A DNA stretch of 61,299 nt, taken from Candidatus Avoscillospira avistercoris. Lineage in GTDB: Bacteria > Bacillota > Clostridia > Oscillospirales > Oscillospiraceae. The translations under genes and the position numbers were made by a program. Below are positions 33,946 through 42,871 of the stretch, piece after piece. Each line of letters begins with the position of its first letter. Position 1 is the first letter of the stretch. Where the stretch lies: NCBI GenBank assembly GCA_018716875.1, contig DVJJ01000050.1, positions 1 to 61,299 of the forward strand, read 5' to 3'. Below the pieces are notes generated by a model. It was not told the DNA's origin. It made no database searches and saw nothing but the letters and a program-made list of their open reading frames with translations.

Positions 33946-34407
33946 ATGACCATCACAGATATGGCCCGTATGCTGATGAATGCGGATCGGTATCAGCGGG
34001 GAGCCACACAGCCAAAGTATCCAAACGGCGCTGCGGTCGCGCATCCTGATACGCCGGATGACGGGATGGATATTACCGGGATGACTGCGGCGGATTTTCA
34101 TATCATCCCTGTGTCCAAGGAGATTGAGCAGAAGGTGCGGGACAGAGTATTTGAGAATATGAAGTACCGCTATGGCATGACCGGGACAGGCAATGAATAT
34201 GGAGAAATGGTACATAGCTATTTGATGTCTATCCCCGCCAAAGACCGGAGGGACGCGGCCTACACCATAGAGCAAATTCATTTTGGCGAAGTGGAAAAAA
34301 TCAATGCCTTTGTCAAAGCCCGTGTCCCCGGCTGGCAGCCTGGAGAATCCTTTGATACCGGTATTTTGGGGGAATACAGGCAGGGGACGATGGATATAAA
34401 GGCATAA
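33946..34407 (+). CDS. Hypothetical soluble protein
   Basis: 153 residues, ATG 33946 after AAAGGAGAT. Charged and soluble, no signal peptide or membrane helix; contains IEQKVRDRVFENMKYRYGM and YTIEQIHFGEVEKINAFV. I do not recognise a characterised family. AT-rich DNA upstream has GGCGATAT at 33868-33875, close to the -10 of a SigD (flagellar) promoter, but the -35 spacing is imperfect. Confidence 0.65.
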   Translation: MTITDMARMLMNADRYQRGATQPKYPNGAAVAHPDTPDDGMDITGMTAADFHIIPVSKEIEQKVRDRVFENMKYRYGMTGTGNEYGEMVHSYLMSIPAKDRRDAAYTIEQIHFGEVEKINAFVKARVPGWQPGESFDTGILGEYRQGTMDIKA

Positions 34408-34426
34408 ACATTTTCTGCTCACATAA

Positions 34427-34465
34427 CAGAGGGGGAGCGCTGTCGCGGACAGCGCTCCCCCTCTG
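34427..34465. terminator. Strong hairpin between convergent genes
   Basis: CAGAGGGGGAGCGCTGTC (34427-34444) pairs with the 18 bases 34448-34465, three-base loop. Nearly symmetrical, so it can end both transcripts; T tracts are weak. Confidence 0.75.
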
Positions 34466-34472
34466 TAAATAT

Positions 34473-34904
34473 TCAGGGCTCTTTCAATTCCGATGCAATG
34501 GTCTGGTCCACCAGATCGCGCAGGGTAACGCTTTCCAGATAGTCGTCAATCAGGTGGTCCAGATGAAGCCACAGGGGCAGCGTCTCGCAGCGGGTGGCGC
34601 GGCTGCACGTGCAGCGGCGGTTTTCCAAACAGGCCACAGGCGACAGAGAACCCTCCGTCAGCTTCAGGATGGAACCCACGGTATACTCCTCCGGCTTGCG
34701 GGACAGGCGGTAGCCGCCGGACTTGCCGCGGGTACTGTTGACAAACCCCGCCTTGTTGAGCACGGAGACAATCAGCTCCAGGTACTTGGCCGAAACCTCC
34801 TGCCGTTCGGCAATATCCCGCAGGGAAACAGCGTCCTCACCCGGATGCTGGGCCAGATCAATCATAATGCGCAGGGCGTAGCGGCCCTTGGTGGATATCT
34901 TCAT
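34473..34904 (-). CDS. Rrf2-family regulator with Fe-S-type cysteines (IscR-like)
   Basis: 143 residues from ATG 34904 (GGGAGG upstream; the frame to 34958 crosses its own promoter). MKISTKGRYALRIMIDLAQH, and SAKYLELIVSVLNKAGFV with RGKSGGYRL, are the Rrf2 winged helix. The CLENRRCTCSRATRC block (C-x5-C-x-C-x5-C) is in the place of the [2Fe-2S] ligands of IscR. It probably senses Fe-S status and controls nifS-nifU three kb away and itself. Confidence 0.9.
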   Translation of the reverse strand: MKISTKGRYALRIMIDLAQHPGEDAVSLRDIAERQEVSAKYLELIVSVLNKAGFVNSTRGKSGGYRLSRKPEEYTVGSILKLTEGSLSPVACLENRRCTCSRATRCETLPLWLHLDHLIDDYLESVTLRDLVDQTIASELKEP

Positions 34905-34926
34905 GGTCAACACCTCCCAAGTTATC

Positions 34927-34958
34927 CCTATTATACAATAGGAATGCTCGGCTCGCAA
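34927..34958 (-). promoter_or_regulatory. Promoter and auto-operator of the Rrf2 gene
   Basis: Minus strand TTGCGA (34958-34953) and TATAAT (34935-34930), 17-base spacer. The palindrome CCTATT-ATAC-AATAGG (34927-34942) covers the -10 box and is the probable binding site of the regulator. Confidence 0.75.
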
Positions 34959-35007
34959 GTGGTGGCTATAAAATACCTATGTTTTGCATATGTTTTTTCC
35001 TATGAAT

Positions 35008-35697
35008 CTAGTCCCGATGGACCGAATCATAGCCGCGTCCCTCTCGATAAGCCGTCATAATATCCTTGAAAATCTCGCCGCAGGAGGGCGGTGTCCAGGT
35101 GATGGCGTTGGCGCCGGCCTCGATGGTCCGTCGAATGGAGTCCTCATGGGCGCCGCCGGTGGCGATGATGGGCACATGGGGAAACCGCTCCCGGATGGTG
35201 CGGACCACCTCCGGTGTACGGGCTGCGGCGGAGACATTGAAAATGCTGGCTCCAGCCTCCATGCGGCCCTCAAAATCCTCATCGGCCCGGGCCACGGTGA
35301 CCACCACGGGAATGTCGATGGTCTGGGCCGCCTCGGCAATGACCTGATTGGTGGTGGGCGCGTTGACCACCACGCCCATGGCGCCTTGCATTTCAGCGAA
35401 CATAGCCAGATTCACCACTCTGGGGCCTTGGGTCAGGCCGCCGCCCACGCCCACAAACACCGGAATATCGGCGGCCAGCATCAGCGCTTGGGTGATGATG
35501 GGCTGGGGCGTAAAGGGATAGACGGCAATGACGGCGTCGGCGTTGACATTGCGGATAATGCTGACGTCAGTGGTAAAAACCAGGGACTTGATCCGCTTGC
35601 CGAAAACCAGAATACCGGAGCAGTCGCGAATGCACTCGGGCACCTTGAGGGTCACGCGGCGCAGAGCGCCTTCCACCGGTGTAGGAAATGTTTTCAT
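35008..35697 (-). CDS. TIM-barrel hydrolase-like protein
   Basis: 229 residues. Alternating strands and helices of a phosphate-binding alpha/beta barrel: FTTDVSIIRNVNADAVIAVYP, FVGVGGGLTQG, VVVNAPTTNQVIAE, IIATGGAHEDSIRRTIEAGAN. The late VPIIATGG/GAN loops resemble phosphate-binding barrel families. Databases call relatives hydrolase without evidence. A Cys in PPSCGEIF near the end is notable. Own promoter at 35751-35780. Confidence 0.72.
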   Translation of the reverse strand: MKTFPTPVEGALRRVTLKVPECIRDCSGILVFGKRIKSLVFTTDVSIIRNVNADAVIAVYPFTPQPIITQALMLAADIPVFVGVGGGLTQGPRVVNLAMFAEMQGAMGVVVNAPTTNQVIAEAAQTIDIPVVVTVARADEDFEGRMEAGASIFNVSAAARTPEVVRTIRERFPHVPIIATGGAHEDSIRRTIEAGANAITWTPPSCGEIFKDIMTAYREGRGYDSVHRD

Positions 35698-35750
35698 GGT
35701 TGCTCACCCTTTCCGGATCACGCTGTACAGCGGTGTATTTTTCTTATCAT

Positions 35751-35780
35751 ATCATAGAATTTTTGCGAGGATATTGCAAA
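35751..35780 (-). promoter_or_regulatory. Promoter of the TIM-barrel gene
   Basis: Minus strand TTGCAA (35780-35775) and TATGAT (35756-35751), 18-base spacer. Confidence 0.6.
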
Positions 35781-35821
35781 ATTGTGAAGTTTTTCTTTCT
35801 GAGCTCTCCCCTCTGCCGCCC

Positions 35822-35850
35822 TTGCAAACGTTGCGGAAAGCTGGTAAAAT
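35822..35850 (+). promoter_or_regulatory. Promoter of miaB and downstream repair genes
   Basis: TTGCAA 35822-35827 and TAAAAT 35845-35850, 17-base spacer, 36 bases upstream of miaB. Confidence 0.65.
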
Positions 35851-35886
35851 AAAATGATATTTAAACGATAATGGGAGGATACCCCC

Positions 35887-37290
35887 TTGGAACGTAAGAC
35901 CACTGTGATCTCATCGGAACAGCTGCGTCAGCAGCAGGAATTCTGCGGCCGCATCCGCCAGCGCTGGGAAGCATCCGGCGTTGTGCCCACGGCCTTTGTG
36001 GACACCTACGGCTGTCAGCAGAACGAAGCCGATTCCGAACGCATCCGCGGTATGCTGGAGCAATGCGGCTACACCATGCAGGACAGCGAGGAAGGGGCCG
36101 ACGTCATTGTCATCAACACCTGCGCCGTCCGGGAACACGCGGAGCAGCGGGTTCTGGGCAACGTAGGCGCCTTGGTCCACACCAAGCGCCGCCATCCCGG
36201 CCAGAAGATTTTCCTCTGCGGCTGCATGATGGGCGAGCCTGCCGTGGCGGAAAAAATCCGCAAGAGCTATGTCCATGTGGACGGTGTCTTTTCCACCCAT
36301 CACCTGTGGGAGTTCCCCTCCCTGCTGTATCGGGTCTTGGACACCGGGAAACGGGTCTTTGCCACGGAGGACGAAGCCGGCTCCATTGCTGAGGGTCTGC
36401 CGGTGGTGCGCTCCAGCGCCTTCAAAGCCTGGGTCAGCATCATGTACGGCTGCAACAACTTCTGTACCTATTGTATCGTGCCCTATGTCCGGGGCCGGGA
36501 GCGGAGCCGCAAGCCCGAGGATGTCATTGCCGAGGTGAAAGAGCTGGTGGAAAGCGGCTGCCGTGACATCACCCTGTTGGGCCAGAACGTCAATTCCTAC
36601 GGCAAGGATCTCGATTGCGGCGTGGACTTTGCGGACCTGCTGGCGGAATTGGCCCAGCTGCCCGGTGAGTTCCTGCTGCGATTTATGACCAGCCACCCCA
36701 AGGACGCCACCAAGAAGCTGTTTGACACCATGGCCAAATATCCCAAAATCGCCCGCCATATCCATTTGCCCTTCCAGGCGGGCAATGACCGGGTCTTAAA
36801 GGAAATGAACCGCCGCTATACGGCGGCACAGTATTTGGAACTGGTGGAGTATGCCCGCTCCGTCATGCCTGATATCGTTTTGACCTCCGATGTTATCGTG
36901 GGCTTCCCCGGCGAGACCGATGAGGAGTTTGAAGACACCCTGAAATTGGTGGAGCAAGTCCGGTATGACGCATTGTTTACCTTTATTTATTCCCCCCGCA
37001 CCGGCACCCCGGCGGCGGAGATGCCCGACCCGGCCACCCGTCAGGAGAAACTGGCCCGGTTTGACCGGCTGTGTGCGGCCCAAAACCGCATTTCTGAGGA
37101 GAAGCACCGGGAGTATGTGGGTAAGACCGTCCGGGTCCTGGTGGACGGCATCGATGACGGCGTTTTGACGGCCCGCACCGGCGGAAACCGCCTGGTTCGT
37201 TTGGAAAACGGCACGGAAGACCTCATCGGCCAGTATGCCGATGCCACCATTACCGGTGCAAATACCTGGTCTCTTTTGGGAAAACTGTAA
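35887..37290 (+). CDS. miaB: tRNA-2-methylthio-N6-dimethylallyladenosine synthase MiaB
   Basis: 467 residues; TTG start at 35887 after GGGAGG. Radical SAM methylthiotransferase modifying A37 after MiaA. N-terminal UPF0004 domain (DTYGCQQNEADSERIRG), radical-SAM cluster C189-x3-C193-x2-C196 in YGCNNFCTYCIVPYVRGRE, GFPGETDEEFEDTL, and a C-terminal TRAM domain. Three auxiliary cluster cysteines are in the N-domain (YGCQQN, INTCAV, FLCGCM). First gene of the miaB-mutS-mutL-miaA block. Confidence 0.97.
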   Translation: MERKTTVISSEQLRQQQEFCGRIRQRWEASGVVPTAFVDTYGCQQNEADSERIRGMLEQCGYTMQDSEEGADVIVINTCAVREHAEQRVLGNVGALVHTKRRHPGQKIFLCGCMMGEPAVAEKIRKSYVHVDGVFSTHHLWEFPSLLYRVLDTGKRVFATEDEAGSIAEGLPVVRSSAFKAWVSIMYGCNNFCTYCIVPYVRGRERSRKPEDVIAEVKELVESGCRDITLLGQNVNSYGKDLDCGVDFADLLAELAQLPGEFLLRFMTSHPKDATKKLFDTMAKYPKIARHIHLPFQAGNDRVLKEMNRRYTAAQYLELVEYARSVMPDIVLTSDVIVGFPGETDEEFEDTLKLVEQVRYDALFTFIYSPRTGTPAAEMPDPATRQEKLARFDRLCAAQNRISEEKHREYVGKTVRVLVDGIDDGVLTARTGGNRLVRLENGTEDLIGQYADATITGANTWSLLGKL

Positions 37291-37304
37291 TTTCCCCTAA
37301 AAAT

Positions 37305-37535
37305 TTACGGCTGCCGAAGTATAATTACAGCGGCGAAGCCTACTTCGTCACTATCTGCACCAAAAACAAGGAATGTACCCACAATCATGCTGTGGGGGGC
37401 ACTGCCCACGGCGCACCTGTGCGGCAGCATTCCCATCCCGAACATATTATCCGCAATAAGGCGGATTTTCTCTCCATTTGCCGCTATATTCAAGGCAACC
37501 CCGCCCGTTGGGCGGACGACCGATTCTACCAATGA
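37305..37535 (+). pseudogene. Remnant of REP-associated tyrosine transposase (Y1, IS200-like)
   Basis: A frame without start reads RLPKYNYSGEAYFVTICTK at one end and HPEHIIRNKADFLSICRYI, then QGNPARWADDRFYQ and TGA (37533-37535) at the other. These are the N-terminal and C-terminal signatures of RAYT transposases (AYFVTICT near the start, IIRN...YI..NP..W near the end). The middle, with the HUH metal site and the catalytic tyrosine, is missing (~77 residues versus about 170-200). It fills the miaB-mutS gap and its stop is 13 bases from the mutS ATG. Confidence 0.75.
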
Positions 37536-37548
37536 AGGAGGCCGCTAC

Positions 37549-40176
37549 ATGGCCCAGCAGCAACTTACCCCCATGATGCAGCAATACCGGCAGATCAAAA
37601 ACGATCATCCGGACTGCATTCTCTTTTTCCGTCTCGGCGACTTCTATGAGATGTTCGACGAAGATGCCCGCACCGCTGCCCGGGAGCTGGACCTGACCCT
37701 CACCAGCCGCGACCGCACCAAGGCCAAGGACGATCCCAACCGGATTCCCATGTGCGGTATCCCCTACCACTCCAGCGAAGGCTACATTGCCCGTCTGGTC
37801 TCCAAGGGCTACAAGGTTGCCATCTGTGAGCAGATGGAGGACCCGGCCACGGCCAAGGGTCTGGTCAAACGGGACATCACCCGCATTGTCACCCCCGGCA
37901 CTGTCACCGAAAGCTCCATGCTGGACGAGCGGCGCAACAACTATTTTGCCTGTGCCTACGGCCGGGACGGCATCTTTGGCCTGTGCTTCTGCGACGTGTC
38001 CACCGGTACCTTCTATGCCACCTGTCTCTCCGGCCCCCATGCCGTGGAACAGACCATCAATGAGCTGGCCCGCTTCTCCCCCTCCGAATTGCTGCTGGGC
38101 GGCGAGGCCGACGATGTGACGTTGCTGCCCGAAGCCCTGAAAAGCCGCCTGCACTGCTGTGTAGACCGGGGCGATGACGCCCTCTTTGCCCTGGATGCCG
38201 CCACTGCTGTGGTGGAGCAGCAGTTCCGGCAGAGTTTGGCCGCCCTGGGTCTGGAAGCCGTCCCCACGGTGGTCTGCGCTGCCGGTGCGCTGCTGGCTAC
38301 CCTCCACCGGGTACAGAAGTCGGATCTGGGCCACATTCGGGCCATGGATTACTATTTGTCGGGCCGGTTCCTGGAGCTGGACCTGACGGCCATTCGCAAT
38401 TTGGAATTGACGGAAACATTGCGCTCCAAGGAAAAGCGTGGAAGTCTTCTGTGGGTCCTCGATAAGACCGTCACCGCCCTGGGCGGGCGGCTTCTGCGGA
38501 GCTGGTTGGAAAAGCCCCTCCTGTCCCCGGCCCTCATCGGCAAACGGCTGTCCGCCGTGGAAGAACTGGTACAAAAGACCGTGGACCGCGAGGAGCTGCG
38601 GCAGCTGTTGCGGGAGGTCTCCGATTTTGAACGGGTCATGGCCCGCATTGTTAACGGCACGGCCAATGGCCGGGATTTGCTGTCCCTGTCCAATGGCTGC
38701 GCCTGTCTGCCCGAATTGAAGCACGCCCTGGGCCAGCTGGATTCCTCTATGGCCCGGACCCTGGCCGAACAGCTGGACGACCTTTCCGATTTGAAAGCCC
38801 GCATTGACCGGGCCATTGTGGACGATCCCCCCTTTACGGTCCGGGAGGGCAAGCTGATCCGCCCCGGCTACAGCGAGGAGGCCGACCGGCTGCGGGATAT
38901 CCTGTCCGGCGGCAACGGCGCCATGGCCGAAATTGAGGCCAGGGAAAAAGAACTGACCGGCATCAAGACGCTGAAAGTGGGCTACAACCGGGTATTTGGC
39001 TACTATATTGAAATTTCCAAGAGTCTCAGCGAACAGGCCCCGGCCCATTACATCCGCAAGCAGACCCTCACCAACTGCGAGCGCTACATCACCCCCGAAT
39101 TAAAGGAGCTGGAAAACACCATCCTCACGGCCAAGGACCGCATCACCTCTCTGGAATATGAGCTGTTCAACGAGGTCCGGGAGTGGCTGGCGGGACAAGC
39201 TGACCGGGTGCGGCTGACGGCGGGCGCCGTTGCCACCGCCGATGTACTGTCCAATTTGGCCCATGTGGCCGTCCACAATCACTACTGCCGCCCCGAAGTG
39301 GACCTGTCCGGTGAAATCGTCATCAAGGACGGACGCCATCCGGTGGTGGAGCAAATGCTGGAGGGCAGTCTCTTTGTAGCCAATGACACCACCCTGGGCG
39401 TCGGCGGCGACAATGTCGCCATTCTCACCGGTCCCAACATGGCCGGTAAATCCACCTATATGCGCCAGGTGGCCCTGATGGTCCTGATGGCCCAGATGGG
39501 CAGCTTTGTCCCGGCCAAATCGGCCCGGATTGGCATTGTGGACCGTCTGTTCACCCGTATCGGCGCGTCGGATGACCTGTCCTCGGGCCAGTCCACCTTT
39601 ATGGTGGAGATGACGGAGGTGGCGGAGATTCTCCGCAACGCCACCCCCCGCTCCCTGCTGATACTCGATGAAATCGGACGGGGTACCTCTACCTTTGACG
39701 GCATGGCCATTGCCCGGGCCGTTCTGGAACATACAGCGGACCGGAAAAAGCTGGGGGCAAAAACCCTGTTTGCCACCCATTACCACGAGCTGACCGTCAT
39801 GGAGCAGGAGCTCCAGGGCGTGAAAAACTACAACATCGCCGTGAAAAAGAAGCAGGATGAAGTGATTTTCCTGCGGAAAATCGTCCCCGGCGGAGTCGAT
39901 GACTCCTTCGGCGTGGACGTTGCCAAAATGGCCGGCCTGCCTGACTCGGTGATCCGCCGGGCCCGGCAACTGCTGCACCAGTTGGAAGCCGGCGACGGTG
40001 CGCCGTCCCCCGCTCCCGCCGCTGCGTCCGCCGTGGACGATCAGGTATCTCTCATGGACATGACCGGCAGCGAGCTGCGGCAGAAGCTTCAGGCCATGAC
40101 CGTGGAGACCATGACCCCCATTGAAGCCCTCAACGCTCTGTACCAGCTGAAACAGCTGGCGGACAAGGGCGTATAA
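37549..40176 (+). CDS. mutS: DNA mismatch repair protein MutS
   Basis: 875 residues. ATG 37549 follows GAAGGAGG; the upstream open frame is the transposase remnant's other frame. Mismatch-binding FYEMF is in FFRLGDFYEMFDEDA (~residues 32-36). The ATPase has Walker A GPNMAGKST (~628-636) and Walker B LLILDEIGRGTSTFDG (~703), with ATHYHEL. The C-terminal helices carry a short Ala/Pro-rich linker (SPAPAAAS). Mismatch recognition partner of MutL three genes on. Confidence 0.98.
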   Translation: MAQQQLTPMMQQYRQIKNDHPDCILFFRLGDFYEMFDEDARTAARELDLTLTSRDRTKAKDDPNRIPMCGIPYHSSEGYIARLVSKGYKVAICEQMEDPATAKGLVKRDITRIVTPGTVTESSMLDERRNNYFACAYGRDGIFGLCFCDVSTGTFYATCLSGPHAVEQTINELARFSPSELLLGGEADDVTLLPEALKSRLHCCVDRGDDALFALDAATAVVEQQFRQSLAALGLEAVPTVVCAAGALLATLHRVQKSDLGHIRAMDYYLSGRFLELDLTAIRNLELTETLRSKEKRGSLLWVLDKTVTALGGRLLRSWLEKPLLSPALIGKRLSAVEELVQKTVDREELRQLLREVSDFERVMARIVNGTANGRDLLSLSNGCACLPELKHALGQLDSSMARTLAEQLDDLSDLKARIDRAIVDDPPFTVREGKLIRPGYSEEADRLRDILSGGNGAMAEIEAREKELTGIKTLKVGYNRVFGYYIEISKSLSEQAPAHYIRKQTLTNCERYITPELKELENTILTAKDRITSLEYELFNEVREWLAGQADRVRLTAGAVATADVLSNLAHVAVHNHYCRPEVDLSGEIVIKDGRHPVVEQMLEGSLFVANDTTLGVGGDNVAILTGPNMAGKSTYMRQVALMVLMAQMGSFVPAKSARIGIVDRLFTRIGASDDLSSGQSTFMVEMTEVAEILRNATPRSLLILDEIGRGTSTFDGMAIARAVLEHTADRKKLGAKTLFATHYHELTVMEQELQGVKNYNIAVKKKQDEVIFLRKIVPGGVDDSFGVDVAKMAGLPDSVIRRARQLLHQLEAGDGAPSPAPAAASAVDDQVSLMDMTGSELRQKLQAMTVETMTPIEALNALYQLKQLADKGV

Positions 40177-40196
40177 CGTCAGAAAGGAATCCTTCT

Positions 40197-40916
40197 ATGG
40201 CAGTGATGAAACACAGCGTTCCCGGCCCCTCCATGACCCGATTGGAGATCATCTGCGGTGTCATTTATCTTCCCATCTATATGATCGGCCTGTCCCTGGG
40301 ACTGAATCTGGTTTTCGGTCTGCTGAACGTCCATCCCACGGAAGTGACGGCCAACCTGTGGTATTTTGCACTGAATTTTCTCTTTTTGGCCCTGATTTTC
40401 CGCCGTTGGCTCCTGGCCTCCCTCCCCGTGGGTCGGTGGAAATTTTGGCCGTTTCTACAGGCCGTGGTCCTGGGCTTTGCGCTGTACTACGCGCTGACGT
40501 GGCTCCAGGGATTGCTTTATGAGCTGTTTTCCCTCTCACCGTCCAGCCCCAATGACAATTATGTCGGCAGTTTGGTCAGCGCGCAATTTACCGCCATGGC
40601 CATTTCCATTGTGATTCTGGGGCCCTTTGCGGAAGAAATTCTTTTCCGGGGCGTGATCTTCGGCAATCTGCGCCGCCTCCATCCGCTGGTGGCCTATATC
40701 GTCTCTGTAGTGCTCTTTGCGGTGATCCATGTGGTGAGCTATATCCCCCAAATCGGCTGGAGCGCCGCGCTTTTGTCCGCCATTGGATATTTCCCCGGCG
40801 GCATTGCTTTGGCCTGGACCTATGCCAAGGCGGATTCCATCTGGGCCTCCATGACCCTCCATGCCATCCTGAACGGCATTGGCGTGGGACTACTGCAACT
40901 GGAAGGATTGGGTTGA
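40197..40916 (+). CDS. CPBP-family intramembrane metalloprotease
   Basis: 239 residues, seven to eight hydrophobic segments. The Abi/CAAX-protease motifs are intact: FAEEILFRGVIFG (motif 1, double Glu and Arg), FAVIHVV (motif 2, His), and MTLHAILNGIG (motif 3, His and Asn). In Firmicutes these act in prenyl or bacteriocin-related processing; the substrate is unknown. It is inserted between mutS and mutL on the same transcript (20 bases after mutS, 5 before mutL). Confidence 0.92.
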   Translation: MAVMKHSVPGPSMTRLEIICGVIYLPIYMIGLSLGLNLVFGLLNVHPTEVTANLWYFALNFLFLALIFRRWLLASLPVGRWKFWPFLQAVVLGFALYYALTWLQGLLYELFSLSPSSPNDNYVGSLVSAQFTAMAISIVILGPFAEEILFRGVIFGNLRRLHPLVAYIVSVVLFAVIHVVSYIPQIGWSAALLSAIGYFPGGIALAWTYAKADSIWASMTLHAILNGIGVGLLQLEGLG

Positions 40917-40920
40917 TTCT

Positions 40921-42858
40921 ATGGCAGTCATTCAACAGCTGTCGGCCCATGTGGCCGACCTCATCGCCGCCGGTGAAGTGGTGGAGCGTCCGGCCAGCGT
41001 CGCCAAGGAGCTGCTGGAAAACGCCGTGGACGCCGGGGCCAAACATATTACGGTGGAGATTCAAAACGGCGGCATGACCTTTCTGCGCGTCACCGATGAC
41101 GGCTGCGGCATGGACCCCGACGACGCGGAAACCGCCTTCCTCCGTCACGCCACCAGCAAGCTGCGCTGTGCCGATGATCTTTCGTCCATTGTGACCATGG
41201 GATTCCGGGGCGAAGCCCTGGCGGCCATTGCCAGCGTCAGCCGCATTGACCTTTTGACCCGGCTCACCGGGGCGGCCTCGGGCACAGCCCTCCATCTGGA
41301 AGGTGGACAAGTCACGGAGCACACCGAAGCCGGATGCCCCGACGGCACCACCATTCTCGTCCGGGACCTCTTCTATAACACCCCGGCCCGAATGAAATTT
41401 ATGAAATCCGACGCCACCGAAAGCTCCCACGTCTTCGCCGCCGTCCAGCGGCAGGCCCTTTCCCATCCTGACGTGGCCATCCGCTTTTTGAAGGACGGCC
41501 AGGAGATGCTCAGCACCCCCGGTGACGGGGAGCTCCGCAGTGCTATCTATTGCGTCTACGGGCGGCAGTTTTCCGCCGGATTGGTGCCGGTGGACAGCCA
41601 TTGGGAGCACTATACCCTCCGGGGTTTTGTGGGCAAGCCCACAGCCACACGGGGCAACCGGTCGGGCCAGCACTTTTTCGTCGGCGGGCGGCCCGTCAAG
41701 TCCAAGCTGCTGACCTCGGCCCTGGAACAGGCCTACCAAAATCAGATGATGCAGGGCCGGTTCCCCTGCTGTGTGCTCCATTTGGATTTGCCGCCCCATT
41801 TGATGGATGTCAATGTACATCCGGCCAAAACGGAGGTCCGGTTCCTGTCGGAACGGGCCGTCTTTGACGCCGTCCACTACGGCGTGTTGGGGGCCTTGTC
41901 CCATGCGGTAGACCGGCCCGAATTGAAGTTGGCACGGGACCCGGCGCCCATCGCCGCACCCCAGCCGAAACAGGACTTTTTCAAAACCATGGACTCGTCC
42001 CAGTTCCGGGAGTTTGCCCAGGCCGTGTCCGATGCCCCCAAGGTCACACCGAAAAAAGAGACCGTGGCAGCGGTGTTTGGGCCCCACACCGTGGAACCGC
42101 CGGTTCCCCATGCGGATCCGGTGACACCTCCGGCCCCGGTTGTTGTCCCGTCCGCCGCTGCATCGGAGGAACGGCTGGACTTTCTGCCCACGGAAGCGGA
42201 AATGCTGGCGCTCGGTTCCCCCACCAATACGCCGGCGGCAGAATCCGCGCCGGTGGAGCCGGAACAGCAAGCCCTTTCCATGCCGGAAGTCCCCGATTAC
42301 CGCATTGTGGGGGAAGTCCTGAACACTTATATTGTCATTGAACAGAATGGAGCGCTGCTGTTTCTGGACAAGCATGCCGCCCATGAACGGCTGCTGTTTG
42401 AAAAACTGCGGTCCTCGGAACAGCAGATTATGGGCCAACAGCTGTTGACGCCCATTCCCGTGGAGGTCTCCCGCCAGGAGGCGGCGGCTCTGCTGGAAAA
42501 CGCGGAATTGTTGGAGCAGTTCGCCTTTACGGTGGAGGAATTTGGTGACGGCGCCGTGATGGTGCGGCAAATTCCCGCCGATCTGCCCCAGGAGCAGGCC
42601 GAAGCCACCCTACAATCGCTGGCTACCGCATTGTCTGAGGGACGCCGGGCGGACCCGGCAGCTTTGCGGGACCATATTCTCCATTCCATCGCCTGTAAAG
42701 CAGCCATTAAGGCCGGCTGGCATACCACCGACGCCGAATTGGCCGATCTGGTGGCCCAGGTCTTGTACCGGCCTGACATCCAGCATTGTCCCCACGGCCG
42801 CCCGGTCTGCATCACCGTTACCCGCGGGCAGCTGGAACGACGGTTCGGCCGCGGCTAA
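40921..42858 (+). CDS. mutL: DNA mismatch repair protein MutL (endonuclease type)
   Basis: 645 residues, ATG 40921. GHKL ATPase N-terminus with LIAAGEVVERPASVAKELLEN, the AVDAGAKHI helix and TMGFRGEAL. A long Pro/Ala-rich linker lies around residues 350-460. The C-terminal nuclease signature DKHAAHERLLFE (the DQHAxxExxxxE motif with Lys for Gln) and CPHGRP near the end are present, so this is a nicking MutL as in Bacillus, fitting absence of MutH. Confidence 0.97.
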   Translation: MAVIQQLSAHVADLIAAGEVVERPASVAKELLENAVDAGAKHITVEIQNGGMTFLRVTDDGCGMDPDDAETAFLRHATSKLRCADDLSSIVTMGFRGEALAAIASVSRIDLLTRLTGAASGTALHLEGGQVTEHTEAGCPDGTTILVRDLFYNTPARMKFMKSDATESSHVFAAVQRQALSHPDVAIRFLKDGQEMLSTPGDGELRSAIYCVYGRQFSAGLVPVDSHWEHYTLRGFVGKPTATRGNRSGQHFFVGGRPVKSKLLTSALEQAYQNQMMQGRFPCCVLHLDLPPHLMDVNVHPAKTEVRFLSERAVFDAVHYGVLGALSHAVDRPELKLARDPAPIAAPQPKQDFFKTMDSSQFREFAQAVSDAPKVTPKKETVAAVFGPHTVEPPVPHADPVTPPAPVVVPSAAASEERLDFLPTEAEMLALGSPTNTPAAESAPVEPEQQALSMPEVPDYRIVGEVLNTYIVIEQNGALLFLDKHAAHERLLFEKLRSSEQQIMGQQLLTPIPVEVSRQEAAALLENAELLEQFAFTVEEFGDGAVMVRQIPADLPQEQAEATLQSLATALSEGRRADPAALRDHILHSIACKAAIKAGWHTTDAELADLVAQVLYRPDIQHCPHGRPVCITVTRGQLERRFGRG

Positions 42859-42871
42859 GGAGGAACGCCCT

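Noticed and set aside
37447..39048. 533-residue minus-strand open frame
   Set aside because: Antisense to mutS, Gly/Gln-rich, no recognisable domain.
40588..42570. 660-residue minus-strand open frame
   Set aside because: Antisense to mutL and the CPBP gene, low-complexity Gly/Gln/Arg composition.
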